Shown piece by piece: positions 26,569-37,624 of a stretch of DNA of 64,000 nt. Both the position numbers and the translations under genes were made by a program. Location: the NCBI GenBank assembly GCA_031395645.1, contig JANNJM010000010.1, positions 1 through 64,000 of the forward strand. The letters run 5' to 3'. This DNA comes from SHZI01 sp031395645. Its GTDB lineage: Bacteria > Pseudomonadota > Gammaproteobacteria > Steroidobacterales > GCA-2729495. Each line of letters starts with the position of its first letter. Positions within the stretch are counted from its first letter, which is position 1. The notes under the pieces are model-generated. The model saw only the letters and a list, made by a program, of their open reading frames with translations. It made no database searches and had not been told where the DNA came from.

Positions 26569-27939
26569 CTAGGTGCCGGTGCGGTGCTGGACATTCAGTT
26601 GGATGCTACGGCGCGTACGCAGGTTGACGGCTGGATCCAGTTCAATCGCCTGCTCTCGCTGCAGGTCATGGCCGGGCTCGAACCGAAGCGCGAAGTGTGG
26701 CGCCAGCAGGGCCAGGTGCATCTGCATTTCGACAAATGAGAAGTACTCACCGATGCAGCGCCGGGCACCGGCCGAGAACGGGATGAACGCGTACCGGTCG
26801 ACAGGTGGAGAGCGGCGTTCGTCGAAACGGTCGGGATCGAAGCGCTCGGGATCCGGCCAGAGCCCGGGCCGCCGGTGCAGAAAGTAGGGCGCAATGAACA
26901 GGTGGGCCCCGGCAGGCACGCGGAACCCGCCGAGGTGGTCTTCCCGGATGGCCCGGCGGGAAAACAGCCACACCGGCGGGTACAGCCGCAGCGTTTCCTT
27001 GAGTACGCAGGCCGCATATTCGAGCGTCATCAGCTGGTCGAAAGTGAAATCGTCGCCCGGGGTCGTCGTCGCCAGCTCTGCCAGCAGGCGCTGCTCGGCC
27101 GCGGGATGCTGGCTCAGCAGGTACCAGGCCCAGTTCAGCGTGCCGGCTGAAGTTTCGTGCCCGGCGATGATGAGGGTGTTGACCTCGTCCAGCAGTTCCT
27201 TGTCGGTCATGCCGGTGCCGGACTTGCGGTCCCTGGCGTCCATCAGGAGCGACAGGAAATCAAAGGGACGTTCGCCAGTGGTGCGCCGCTCCGCCACGAT
27301 CCCGAGTATCAGCCGGGCCAGATTGCGAAAGCGGACGGCGGTCTGAATATCCCGCGTATGGTCCTCCGCGAGAAAGGCAAAGGGGTTGGCACCCTCCCGT
27401 GCAACCAGTCGGTCCAGGTCAGTGCTGAGTATTGAACGGAGGATGACTTCCAGTCCCAGCCGGCTCATGGCAGTTGTAATGTCGATGGCTTCATGCTCAT
27501 CAGCAAGCCGCCCCCAATGAGCACGTAGCTTAAGGTTGAGCGCCCGCATGGGCTCGGACAGGCGTGCGATATTTGCCCGGCTGAAGCCTGGCTGCATCAT
27601 GGTGCGCTGACGGCGCCATTCCTCGCCGTCACTGACGATGATGCCGTTACCCAGCAACATCTTGACCCGCTCGAAGCCGACGCCCTTGGCATAGTTTTCG
27701 TGGTTGGTCAGCAGGATCTGCTTGATGAACGCCGGATTGCTGACCACGAAGCTCGGGTCGCGCCGATCCTTCGACTGCACGCAGAAGAGCTCGCCGTATT
27801 CGGGGATCCAGCGGGCCAGCGCGTCGAAAGTCGGGAGGCCAGGTCCGATGGTGTGCAGTTCGACCGGCCCCGGGGGCAGGCCTGCCTCCCGGCTTGCGTC
27901 GTGAACCGCACCCGGGGAATCGTTCTCGCGGGACTCCAT
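26569..27939 (-). CDS. Cytochrome P450
   Basis: A 456-aa soluble P450 with the I-helix oxygen-activation motif IAGHETSAG, the K-helix ETLR, the PERFDPDRF meander and the haem-thiolate loop FSAGARRCIGEYFS (Cys395). The style is that of bacterial CYP4/CYP102-like fatty-acid hydroxylases. No ferredoxin or reductase is adjacent. It is co-transcribed with the acyl-AMP ligase/ACP fusion, so it probably oxidises a carrier-bound fatty acid, by analogy with P450BioI. ATG 27939 gives a normal N-terminus; the frame continues far upstream but without P450 likeness. Confidence 0.92.
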   Translation of the reverse strand: MESRENDSPGAVHDASREAGLPPGPVELHTIGPGLPTFDALARWIPEYGELFCVQSKDRRDPSFVVSNPAFIKQILLTNHENYAKGVGFERVKMLLGNGIIVSDGEEWRRQRTMMQPGFSRANIARLSEPMRALNLKLRAHWGRLADEHEAIDITTAMSRLGLEVILRSILSTDLDRLVAREGANPFAFLAEDHTRDIQTAVRFRNLARLILGIVAERRTTGERPFDFLSLLMDARDRKSGTGMTDKELLDEVNTLIIAGHETSAGTLNWAWYLLSQHPAAEQRLLAELATTTPGDDFTFDQLMTLEYAACVLKETLRLYPPVWLFSRRAIREDHLGGFRVPAGAHLFIAPYFLHRRPGLWPDPERFDPDRFDERRSPPVDRYAFIPFSAGARRCIGEYFSFVEMQMHLALLAPHFALRFEPGHDLQREQAIELDPAVNLRTRRSIQLNVQHRTGT

Positions 27940-27959
27940 GGGCGGGTATTCTAGCAACC

Positions 27960-28739
27960 GTGAGTGATCAGCCCTATGCAGCCAGCCAGCGCGCCCGGCG
28001 TTCCCGCCCGACCGGGCTGCCCCGGTCGTCGAAGCGGGAGATGTCCACCGGCCGTCGTGCCTGGTACGCCGTGATCGTGTTCCTGGCGCGGAGCCTGCTG
28101 GGGCTGCTCGCGTCGACCTGCCGGATGGCACCGGTGCGCGGTGCGGAGCACCTGGATCGGCTGCAGGTCGATGGGTCCGCTGCCATCCTCTCCTATTGGC
28201 ACCAGATGCAGATTTTCTGCGGCCGGTACCTGCTGACCCGCGCCGCACAGGGGCTGAAGGTGACCTTTCTCACCAGTCCCTCGGTCAGTGGCGAAGTGCC
28301 CGCCGCCATCATCCGGCGCTGGGGCGCGGGGGTGCTGCGGGGCTCATCGAAGCGTTCCGCCGGACAGGCCCTGAAGGACACCTACGACGTGCTGGTGGGG
28401 CGGAAGACCTCACTCGTCATTACGCCCGACGGCCCCACCGGCCCCCTGCATGAGTTCAAGCCGGGCACGATCATGCTCGCGCGCATGACCAGGGCACCCA
28501 TCATTCTCATTGCCTACGCGGCCAGGCCCTGCATCCGCTGGAACAGCTGGGACCGGTTCATCCTGCCGTTGCCATTCGCAAAAGTTGCCATTGCCGTCGA
28601 CGAGCCGTTCCGTGTGCCCCCGGGGGCGGGCACGGATGACCTGGAGCGGTTGCGCCAGGAACTGGAGGCGCGGATGGCGAAACTGGTGGCGGAGGTGGAG
28701 GCGGCGGTGGGGAATGCCGGCGCTGAAAAAACCGGCTGA
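27960..28739 (+). CDS. DUF374 lysophospholipid acyltransferase-like protein
   Basis: A protein of 232-259 aa, depending on start, with an N-terminal membrane helix (VIVFLARSLLGLLASTCRM) and the DUF374 acyltransferase pattern SYWHQMQIF (HX4-type motif), SPSVSGEVPAAIIRRWG, RGSSKRSAGQALKDTYD and ITPDGPTGPLHEFKPG. The family transfers acyl groups to lipid A-like or other lipid acceptors at the inner membrane. It is divergent from the P450 gene. GTG 27960 and ATG 28041 are both possible starts; the longer form is listed. A joint lipid pathway with the P450/FAAL pair is possible. Confidence 0.8.
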   Translation: MSDQPYAASQRARRSRPTGLPRSSKREMSTGRRAWYAVIVFLARSLLGLLASTCRMAPVRGAEHLDRLQVDGSAAILSYWHQMQIFCGRYLLTRAAQGLKVTFLTSPSVSGEVPAAIIRRWGAGVLRGSSKRSAGQALKDTYDVLVGRKTSLVITPDGPTGPLHEFKPGTIMLARMTRAPIILIAYAARPCIRWNSWDRFILPLPFAKVAIAVDEPFRVPPGAGTDDLERLRQELEARMAKLVAEVEAAVGNAGAEKTG

Positions 28740-28845
28740 GTGACATGGATCGGGCCCCTCGGAGCCTGTGTGGGGGCTCTCCCCATTGGCGGGAGCACGG
28801 CGTTCAGTCCAGAATGGCAGAACTGACGTCGTAGGAGACGGTGGC

Positions 28846-29079
28846 ATGACTGCTTACGAAGGCCGTATCACCCTTGAGCCCGGCAAGCGAGGTGGCAAAC
28901 CTTGCATTCGCAACCTTCGTATCACGGTGCAGGATGTACTTGACTGGTTGGCTGCTGGCCAGTCTGAACAAAATATCGTGGACGACTACCCCGAGTTGAC
29001 AGTCGAAGACATCCGCGCGGTGCTCGCGTATGCAGCCGATCGCGAACGCCATGCAACCTGGGTACACGTAGCCGCGTGA
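28846..29079 (+). CDS. DUF433 antitoxin-like protein
   Basis: A 77-aa DUF433 protein: GRITLEPGKRGGKPCIRNLR is the hallmark, followed by ITVQDVLDWLAAGQS and DYPELTVEDIRAVLAYAADR, a small helix-turn-helix-like fold. Members are antitoxins paired with DUF5615 PIN-like nucleases. The stop overlaps the start of the downstream toxin remnant by GTGA, the usual coupling. GTAGGAGAC upstream may be the ribosome site. Confidence 0.88.
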   Translation: MTAYEGRITLEPGKRGGKPCIRNLRITVQDVLDWLAAGQSEQNIVDDYPELTVEDIRAVLAYAADRERHATWVHVAA

Positions 29080-29421
29080 AGCTGCTCCTAGAGCGAGAAT
29101 TTATCACGCCGCATGGTGCCGGCGTTGCAGCTTGCCTTTCCCGGATCGAGCCAGGTGGTCCTGACGGGGCTGCAATCAGCCAGCGATACCGAAGTCTGGG
29201 ATTACGCGAAGACGAATGGCTTTGTCCTCGTTAGCAAGGATGACGACTTTGTGGCTCTTTCAAGTCTTCGTGGACATCCGCCACGACTCATCAAGCTCTC
29301 ACTGGGGAACTGCCGTAACCAGCACATAGTCAACGCACTTTTGCGCCATCATGCCGTCATTGAGGGCGCGTTCGCAGATCAGTCGGTTTCAATGGTGGAG
29401 GTCATCCCACCTTTGGCGTAG
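29076..29421 (+). pseudogene. DUF5615 PIN-like toxin with frameshifted start
   Basis: The intact family starts MKLLLDENLS and carries its first catalytic Asp there. Here GTG 29076 gives V-K-L-L-L and then one extra base (about 29093, in CTAGAGCGAG) shifts the frame. Deleting it yields D-E-N-L-S-R-R-M and joins in frame with the normal body from 29113 (MVPALQLAFPGSSQVVLTGL, then FVLVSKDDDFVAL and IKLSLGNCRNQHI). The remaining open frame of 102 aa (29113-29421) lacks the N-terminal acidic residue, so the nuclease is probably inactive unless the base is an error. The 3' end overlaps hicB convergently. Confidence 0.8.
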
Positions 29422-29613
29422 GTTTGGCGACGGCACCTTACGACCCAGTTCGCGAGCGGTATCAATCCAGGACTCGATGGCTTCTTCGGCAGCCGCGAGT
29501 GCCGCCTGTTGGGTTGATCCTTCAGCCATGCAGCCGGGAAGGTCGGCGACTTCGGCGATATACGCGTTGTCGTCGGCGCTCCAGTAGATCCAGATCCCGT
29601 ACTTTCTCTTCAT
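29389..29613 (-). CDS. HicB-family antitoxin-like protein, orphan
   Basis: A 74-aa protein with the partial RNase-H fold of HicB: YWSADDNAYIAEVADLPGCMAEGSTQQAALAAAEEAI. HicB normally neutralises the HicA mRNA interferase, but no HicA gene is next to it on either side. Its ATG overlaps the epimerase stop (ATGA), so it is the last gene of the propionate operon and translationally coupled to it. Its 3' end overlaps the DUF5615 remnant by 33 bp. It may be a leftover or a stand-alone regulator. Confidence 0.85.
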   Translation of the reverse strand: MKRKYGIWIYWSADDNAYIAEVADLPGCMAEGSTQQAALAAAEEAIESWIDTARELGRKVPSPNLRQRWDDLHH

Positions 29614-30014
29614 ATTTGCTCCAGTTCCAAAAGCGTCCCGCAAAAATCTTTCGGGTGCAGAAACAGCACCGGCTTGCCGTGGGCGCCGATCCTTGGCTCC
29701 CCGTCGCCCAGCACCCGCGCGCCGGCCTTCCTGAGCGTGTCGCGGGCCACGAGGATATCGGCGACCTCGTAGCAGACGTGGTGCATGCCGCCACTCGGAT
29801 TCGCCTGGAGAAATTTCGCGATCGGAGAGTTCACTCCCAGCGGGGCGAGTAGTTCGATTTTGGTATTCGGCAGTTCAACAAACACCGTCGTTACCCCATG
29901 GTCAGGAAGATCCATCGGGGAAGACACCTTCGCGCCGAGCGTGTCCCGGTAAATCGCTGTGGCGGCTTTCAGATCCGGGACCGCAATGGCCACGTGGTTA
30001 AGACGTCCGATCAC
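29610..30014 (-). CDS. mce: Methylmalonyl-CoA epimerase
   Basis: A 134-aa vicinal-oxygen-chelate protein that interconverts (S)- and (R)-methylmalonyl-CoA. Metal ligands are recognisable as the His of LNHVAIAV, the His of GGMHHVCYEV and the Glu of TLLELEQ at the C-terminus. It starts with GTG overlapping the meaB stop (GTGA) and ends overlapping the hicB-like ATG. It sits exactly where expected, between the carboxylase and mutase steps. Confidence 0.93.
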   Translation of the reverse strand: MIGRLNHVAIAVPDLKAATAIYRDTLGAKVSSPMDLPDHGVTTVFVELPNTKIELLAPLGVNSPIAKFLQANPSGGMHHVCYEVADILVARDTLRKAGARVLGDGEPRIGAHGKPVLFLHPKDFCGTLLELEQI

Positions 30015-31018
30015 TGTTCTTTACCGTCCTTCCAGAATTTCGACAGCAACTGCTGGGCGGCGACCCGCGGTGAGACGTGACCGGCACTGACCGCCTGTTC
30101 CAGTGACTGGATGTGCAGGCGCACGGCCGGGTCTTCCCGCAGGCGCGCCAGCAACTGTTCTGCCGTTTCGCTCCACAGCCAGCGACGGGCCTGGGCGGCC
30201 CGCTTTTCCTGCAGGTCGCCGCTTGCGGTCATGATCTGCCGGAACTCGGCGACCAGCGCCCAGATCTGGTCAATGCCGCGGCCCTCGAGCGCCGAGCACG
30301 TGGCAACCGGGACTGTCCAGCGTGCGGACCGCGGGCGCAGGAAGTGCAGCGCATTCCGGTAATCGGCCGCCGAGCGCTCGGCCGCCGCGGTCATGTCGCC
30401 GTCGGCCTTGTTCACCACGATCAAATCGGCGAGTTCCACGATGCCGCGCTTGATGCCCTGCAATTCGTCGCCTCCGCCGGGCAAAAGCAGCAGCAGGAAC
30501 AGGTCGGTCAGGTCCGCAACCGCGGTCTCGGACTGGCCCACGCCCACCGTTTCGACGATCACCACGTCGAAGCCGGCAGCCTCGACGAGCAGCAGCGTTT
30601 CGCGCGTGTGGCGCGTGACGCCTCCGAGGGTACCGCCGGCCGGCGAGGGCCGGATGAAGGCCTCTAGTCTTCGCGACAGCGTTTCCATGCGGGTCTTGTC
30701 CCCCAGGATGGACCCGCCGGACAGGGCCGAAGAGGGGTCGACCGCGAGGACGGCGACGCGGTGTCCCGCGTCGATCAGCAGGTTGCCCAGGCTCTCGATA
30801 AACGTGGACTTGCCGACGCCCGGCACGCCCGAGATTCCCAGGCGGATCGCGCCTCCGGAAAAGGGCGTCAGGAGTTCCAGCAGCCGGTTGGCGGGCTCCC
30901 GGTCGTCGGGGTGGCTGGATTCAACCAGGGTGATGGCCCGGCCGAGCGCGCGGCGGTCGCCCGACCGCAGTTCGCTGGCGAGCAGTTCCGGCGACGGGCT
31001 GACGGGCGCAGGCGCCAC
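30011..31018 (-). CDS. meaB: Methylmalonyl-CoA mutase-associated GTPase MeaB
   Basis: G3E-family GTPase that loads and protects the B12 cofactor of methylmalonyl-CoA mutase. Walker A GVPGVGKST, DPSSALSGGSILGDKTRM, ETVGVGQSE and the NKAD guanine-specificity motif are all present. GTG 31018, four bases after the pccA stop, gives 335 aa; a TTG at 31054 would overlap pccA by 32 bp. It is translationally coupled to mce. Confidence 0.93.
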   Translation of the reverse strand: MAPAPVSPSPELLASELRSGDRRALGRAITLVESSHPDDREPANRLLELLTPFSGGAIRLGISGVPGVGKSTFIESLGNLLIDAGHRVAVLAVDPSSALSGGSILGDKTRMETLSRRLEAFIRPSPAGGTLGGVTRHTRETLLLVEAAGFDVVIVETVGVGQSETAVADLTDLFLLLLLPGGGDELQGIKRGIVELADLIVVNKADGDMTAAAERSAADYRNALHFLRPRSARWTVPVATCSALEGRGIDQIWALVAEFRQIMTASGDLQEKRAAQARRWLWSETAEQLLARLREDPAVRLHIQSLEQAVSAGHVSPRVAAQQLLSKFWKDGKEQ

Positions 31019-31022
31019 CGCG

Positions 31023-33008
31023 TCAGCCAAACTCGACGATGGGCTGGTCGACAACGAGGCTCTGGCCCTGTTCCACGAGGATCTTGGTGACGGTCACATC
31101 GCTCGTCGCGCGGAGGCTGTTTTCCATTTTCATGGCCTCGACCACGGCAATCTCCTCGCCGGCCTTCAGTTCCTGACCAACGGTTACGGCAAGGCGCACG
31201 AGCAGGCCGGGCATGGGCGACAGCAGGAATTTCGACAGATCGGGCGCGGTCTTGGCCAGCATGAGCCGGTTCAGTTCAGCAGCGCGCGGTTCACAGACCA
31301 GTGCGTCCAGTTGTGCACCCCGGTAACCAAGCCGGTAGCGGACGCCCACGCGATCCAGCTGGAAACACACTGCACGGCCATTGACGTCAGCGCGGATCAG
31401 CGCCTCTCCGAACTGCCAGTTGGTTATGACGCGATGAGTACCCGTGCCGAGTCGCACATCGCAGCCCCCGGCAACCGGCAACACGGTCACCGGGTGTTGC
31501 TGACCGCCGATGTCCACGACGAAATCATTGCCGACCCGTCGCTCGTGGCTTGGCAACTGGCCGGAAAGCTTCGCTGCCCGGTCCATGAACCGGCGGTGGA
31601 CCGTCGCCGCAATCACAATGGGCAGTTGCGGGTCCGCCTGAGCGACGTTGGCGGCGTGAAAGCCGTCCGGGAATTCTTCCGCAATGAAGTTCGTGCTGAG
31701 GCGGCCCTCGCGAAAGCGGGGATGCGAGACCAGCGCGTTGAGGAAGCTTAAGTTATGTGAGACACCCCGGATGCAGTAGGCGTCCAGCGCATCGGCCATC
31801 CGGTCGATCGCCTCGTCGCGGGTGCTGCCCCGGGTGATCAGTTTCGCGATCATCGGGTCGTAGTACATCGAGACTTCGCTGCCTTCCTCGATCCCGGTAT
31901 CGACCCGCACGGAGTCCGACTCGACAGGTGGCTGGTAGCGCACGAGCCGGCCGATCGACGGCAGGAAGTTGCGGAACGGATCCTCGGCGTAGACGCGGGC
32001 TTCAAGTGCCCAGCCCTTGATCTTCACGTCGCTCTGCTTGAGCGGCAGTTTCTCGCCGGCAGCCACGCGGATCATCAGCTCCACCAGGTCGAGGCCCGTG
32101 ATCAGCTCCGTGACCGGGTGCTCGACCTGGAGTCTGGTGTTCATCTCCAGGAAGTAGAAATTGCGGTGCTTGTCGACGATGAATTCGACGGTGCCCGCTG
32201 ACTGGTAGTCGACGGCCCTGGCGAGTGCCACGGCCTGCTCGCCCATGGCCTTGCGGGTTTTTGCATCCAGGAATGGTGAGGGGGCTTCCTCGATCACTTT
32301 CTGGTGACGTCGCTGGATCGAGCACTCGCGTTCGTTCAGGTAAAGCGTGTTGCCGTGGGCGTCGGCCAGCACCTGGATCTCGATGTGCCGGGGTTCCTCG
32401 ATGTACTTCTCGGCGAATACGCGGCCATCGCCGAAGCTCGAGACGGCTTCGTTGGTGGCCCGCTGGAATCCGTCCCGGCATTCCTCATCATTGCGGACCA
32501 CCCGCATGCCCTTGCCACCGCCACCGGCGCTGGCTTTCAGCATCACCGGGTAGCCGATGTCCCGGGCGATCTTCACCGCGTGGTCCGGGCTGTCGATGAC
32601 GTCTGTGTAGCCGGGAACGGTAGTGACGCCGGCCTTCATGGCGAGCTTTTTCGACTCGATCTTGTCGCCCATCGCCGTGATGGCGTGGGCCCTCGGCCCG
32701 ATGAAGGTCACGCCCACCTTTTCCAGGGCCGCCGCGAAGGCCGTCTTCTCGGACAGGAATCCGTAGCCCGGGTGTACGGCCTCGGCGCCGGTGGCCTGGC
32801 AGGCCGCAACGAGGTTGTCGATCACGAGGTAGCTCTGGGCCGAGGGCGCGGGTCCTATATGTACCGCCTCGTCGGCCAGCCGGACATGCAGGGCATTCCG
32901 GTCGGCATCGGAAAACACAGCGACTGTCCGGATGCCCATCTGGCGAGCGGTGCGGATAACCCGGCAGGCGATTTCGCCGCGATTGGCGATGAGGATCTTC
33001 TTGAACAT
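31023..33008 (-). CDS. pccA: Acyl-CoA (propionyl-CoA) carboxylase biotin subunit
   Basis: A 661-aa fusion of biotin carboxylase (about 1-450: KILIANRGEIACRVIRTA, ATP-grasp KASAGGGGKGMRVV, EMNTRLQVEHPVTE) and a C-terminal biotinyl domain with Lys627 in EAMKMEN. It carboxylates biotin with bicarbonate and ATP and transfers CO2 with PccB. The assignment to propionyl-CoA rests on the operon (mutase, epimerase, MeaB); 3-methylcrotonyl-CoA or acetyl-CoA would be the alternatives. The biotin genes at the window start would serve it. Confidence 0.93.
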   Translation of the reverse strand: MFKKILIANRGEIACRVIRTARQMGIRTVAVFSDADRNALHVRLADEAVHIGPAPSAQSYLVIDNLVAACQATGAEAVHPGYGFLSEKTAFAAALEKVGVTFIGPRAHAITAMGDKIESKKLAMKAGVTTVPGYTDVIDSPDHAVKIARDIGYPVMLKASAGGGGKGMRVVRNDEECRDGFQRATNEAVSSFGDGRVFAEKYIEEPRHIEIQVLADAHGNTLYLNERECSIQRRHQKVIEEAPSPFLDAKTRKAMGEQAVALARAVDYQSAGTVEFIVDKHRNFYFLEMNTRLQVEHPVTELITGLDLVELMIRVAAGEKLPLKQSDVKIKGWALEARVYAEDPFRNFLPSIGRLVRYQPPVESDSVRVDTGIEEGSEVSMYYDPMIAKLITRGSTRDEAIDRMADALDAYCIRGVSHNLSFLNALVSHPRFREGRLSTNFIAEEFPDGFHAANVAQADPQLPIVIAATVHRRFMDRAAKLSGQLPSHERRVGNDFVVDIGGQQHPVTVLPVAGGCDVRLGTGTHRVITNWQFGEALIRADVNGRAVCFQLDRVGVRYRLGYRGAQLDALVCEPRAAELNRLMLAKTAPDLSKFLLSPMPGLLVRLAVTVGQELKAGEEIAVVEAMKMENSLRATSDVTVTKILVEQGQSLVVDQPIVEFG

Positions 33009-33023
33009 GCGGCGATAGGGATC

Positions 33024-34556
33024 CTAGAGGGGAATGTTGCCGTGCTTGCGCCACGGATTGGTGAGCTGCTTGTTGCGGAGCATGGCCAGCGAACGGCTGA
33101 GGCGCGGGCGGGTCTGCCGCGGCATGATCACGACGTCGATTTAGCCGCGGCTGCCGGCAATGAAGGGATTGGCAAACTTGCGCCGGTACTCCTCGGTGCG
33201 GGCCGCAATGGCCGCCGGGTCGCCCAGGTCCTTGCGGAAGATGATTTCCACTGCGCCTTTGGGGCCCATCACGGCGATCTCAGCACTCGGCCACGCCATG
33301 TTGACGTCACCACGGAGGTGCTTCGACGCCATGACGTCGTAGGCGCCGCCGTAGGCCTTGCGCGTGATCAGCGTGACCTTTGGCACCGTCGCTTCGGCGT
33401 AGGCGTACAGCAGTTTAGCGCCGTGCTTGATAATGCCGCCGTATTCCTGCGCCGTACCGGGCATGAATCCGGGGACGTCCACCAGCGTGAGGATCGGGAT
33501 GCTGAAGGCGTCGCAGAAACGGACGAAGCGGGCGCCCTTGGTGGAGGAATTGATGTCCAGGCAGCCGGCCAGCACCATCGGCTGGTTGGCTACCACGCCG
33601 ACCGGGGCACCCTCGAGGCGAATGAAGCCGATGACCATGTTCTTTGCGTAGTCAGGCTGCACTTCGAAGAAGTCACCTTCGTCCGCGATCTTCGTGATGA
33701 GTTCCTTGATGTCATAAGGTTTTGCCGGGTCGTCGGGGACCAGGGTGTCGAGGGAGGTTTCTTCGCGCGTCGCGGGGTCTTCGCACGGCCATACCGGAGG
33801 CTTGTCCCGATTGCTGGACGGCAGGAAGTTGAAGAACCGCCGGGTGGTCAGCAGGGTCTCCACGTCATTCTCGAGGGCGAGGTCGGCAACGCCCGATCGC
33901 GAGCTGTGGGTGATGGCACCGCCGAGCTGCTCGGCCGTGACCTCCTCGTGGGTGACCGTCTTCACCACGTCCGGGCCGGTGACGAACATGTACGAGCTGT
34001 CCTTCACCATGAACACAAAGTCCGTGATGGCGGGGGAGTAAACAGCGCCGCCGGCGCACGGACCCATAACGAGGGAAATCTGCGGCACGACGCCGGATGC
34101 CAGCATGTTGCGCTGGAACACTTCCGCGTAACCGCCCAGCGACGCCACGCCCTCCTGGATCCGGGCGCCGCCGGAATCGTTGATGCCGATCACTGGTGCG
34201 CCCACCTTCATGGCCTGGTCCATGACCTTGCAGATCTTTTCGGCATGGGCTTCGGACAATGAGCCCCCGAACACCGTGAAGTCCTGGCTGAAGACGAACA
34301 CCAGCCGGCCGTTGATCGTGCCGTACCCGGTGATCACGCCGTCGCCGGTAACCTTCTGCTCTTCCATGCCGAAGTCGGTGCAGCGGTGTTCGACGAACAT
34401 ATCCCATTCCTCGAAGCTGCCATCGTCGAGGAGCAGGGCAAGGCGCTCGCGGGCGGTCAGCTTGCCCTTGCCGTGCTGGGCGTCGATGCGTTGCTGTCCG
34501 CCGCCGAGGAGAGCCGCGGCGCGCTTTTCCTGGAGCTGCTGGAGGATGTCCTGCAT
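33024..34556 (-). CDS. pccB: Propionyl-CoA carboxylase beta subunit with in-frame stop
   Basis: Carboxyltransferase subunit that carboxylates propionyl-CoA to methylmalonyl-CoA. The body is a normal PccB (GKLTARERLALLLDDGSFEE, ACAGGAVYSPA, GYGGIIKHGAKLLYAYAEA). Translation stops at TAA 33141-33143 after 471 aa. The next codons, in the same frame, continue the conserved family end (IDVVIMPRQTRPRLSRSLAM, then LRNKQLTNPWRKHGNIPL) to TAG 33024-33026, giving the usual 510-codon length. A Tyr codon (TAC or TAT in 'RGYID') has become TAA. The last 38 residues are lost unless there is read-through or a base error. Confidence 0.9.
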
Positions 34557-34589
34557 GCGTGGATCCTTGTCCGGAATTGAGCTTGAGAA

Positions 34590-36743
<2,154 letters not shown>

Positions 36744-36751
36744 GCCGATAC

Positions 36752-37624
36752 CTAAGCCTGAATCATCCGATAGAGGGCCAGCAGGCGCTGTGCGGCCTCC
36801 ACGTGCAGCCGCTCCAGCAGTTGCCCCTTGTAGACGGCAACGCCGGCTCCGGCCGCGGCAGCAGATTCCCATGCTGCAATGAGTTCCGTTGCATTCGCAG
36901 CCTGGTCGGCCGAAACCCCGAAGATCTCGTTGCAGGCATCGATCTGGCCGGGGTGAATCAGCGTCTTGCCGTCGAAGCCCAGTTGCCTGCCCTGTACGCA
37001 CTCCGTCCGGAAGCCGCCAGGGTCAGACAGGTTCGTGTAAACACCATCAAGTATATCAAGCCCCGCAGCGCGAGCCGCGAGCACGCAGTGGGCGAGGGCG
37101 GGAATCAGGGCGGCACGACCGGGCTCTGCGACGATCCGGAGAGCCTTGCCGAGGTCCGCCGTACCCATGACGATCACGGCGAGGCGCGGCGTGCACCGTG
37201 CGATATCGTTCAGGTCGAGCACGCCGCGCGGAGTTTCCGCCATGCTCCACAGTCGCAGGCTGTCCGGGGCCCCGAGCTGCTCCAGAACATAGGCTGCTTT
37301 CCGCAAGCTTGCCGCGCCGTCCACCTTGGGAAGGAGAATGCCGTCGGCGCCACTCCGGGCGGCCGACTGGAGGTCGCCCAGACCCCATTCGGTATCGAGC
37401 GCATTGATACGTACCACCACCTCCCGATGCCCGAAGCGTCGCGCGGTCAGTGCTTCAAGGATGGCCGCCCGCGCTGTGGGCTTCGCGGACGGCAGGACCG
37501 CATCTTCCAGGTCGAGAATGAGGCCATCCGCACCGAGGCTGGCGGCTTTGTCGAGGGCCCTGGCATTGCTACCGGGGACATACAGGAGCGACCGACGGGG
37601 GCGGGGGTTGGTACTGAAGTTCAT
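36752..37624 (-). CDS. CitE/HpcH-type CoA ester lyase
   Basis: A 290-aa TIM-barrel of the HpcH/HpaI-CitE family: RRSLLYVPGSNARALDKA, DGLILDLEDAVLPSAK (Mg-binding acidic residues), VVVRINALDTEWG, WSMAETPRGVLDL and GKTLIHPGQIDACNEIF. Members cleave or hydrolyse malyl-, citramalyl- or beta-methylmalyl-CoA. It is the first gene of the propionate operon (8 bp before the mutase), so a role in clearing or using malyl/citramalyl-CoA beside propionyl-CoA is likely, but the precise substrate cannot be told. Confidence 0.87.
   Translation of the reverse strand: MNFSTNPRPRRSLLYVPGSNARALDKAASLGADGLILDLEDAVLPSAKPTARAAILEALTARRFGHREVVVRINALDTEWGLGDLQSAARSGADGILLPKVDGAASLRKAAYVLEQLGAPDSLRLWSMAETPRGVLDLNDIARCTPRLAVIVMGTADLGKALRIVAEPGRAALIPALAHCVLAARAAGLDILDGVYTNLSDPGGFRTECVQGRQLGFDGKTLIHPGQIDACNEIFGVSADQAANATELIAAWESAAAAGAGVAVYKGQLLERLHVEAAQRLLALYRMIQA

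Noticed and set aside
32304..34262. A 652-codon plus-strand frame opposite pccA and pccB
   Set aside because: It spans two well-recognised genes on the other strand and has no motif of its own.
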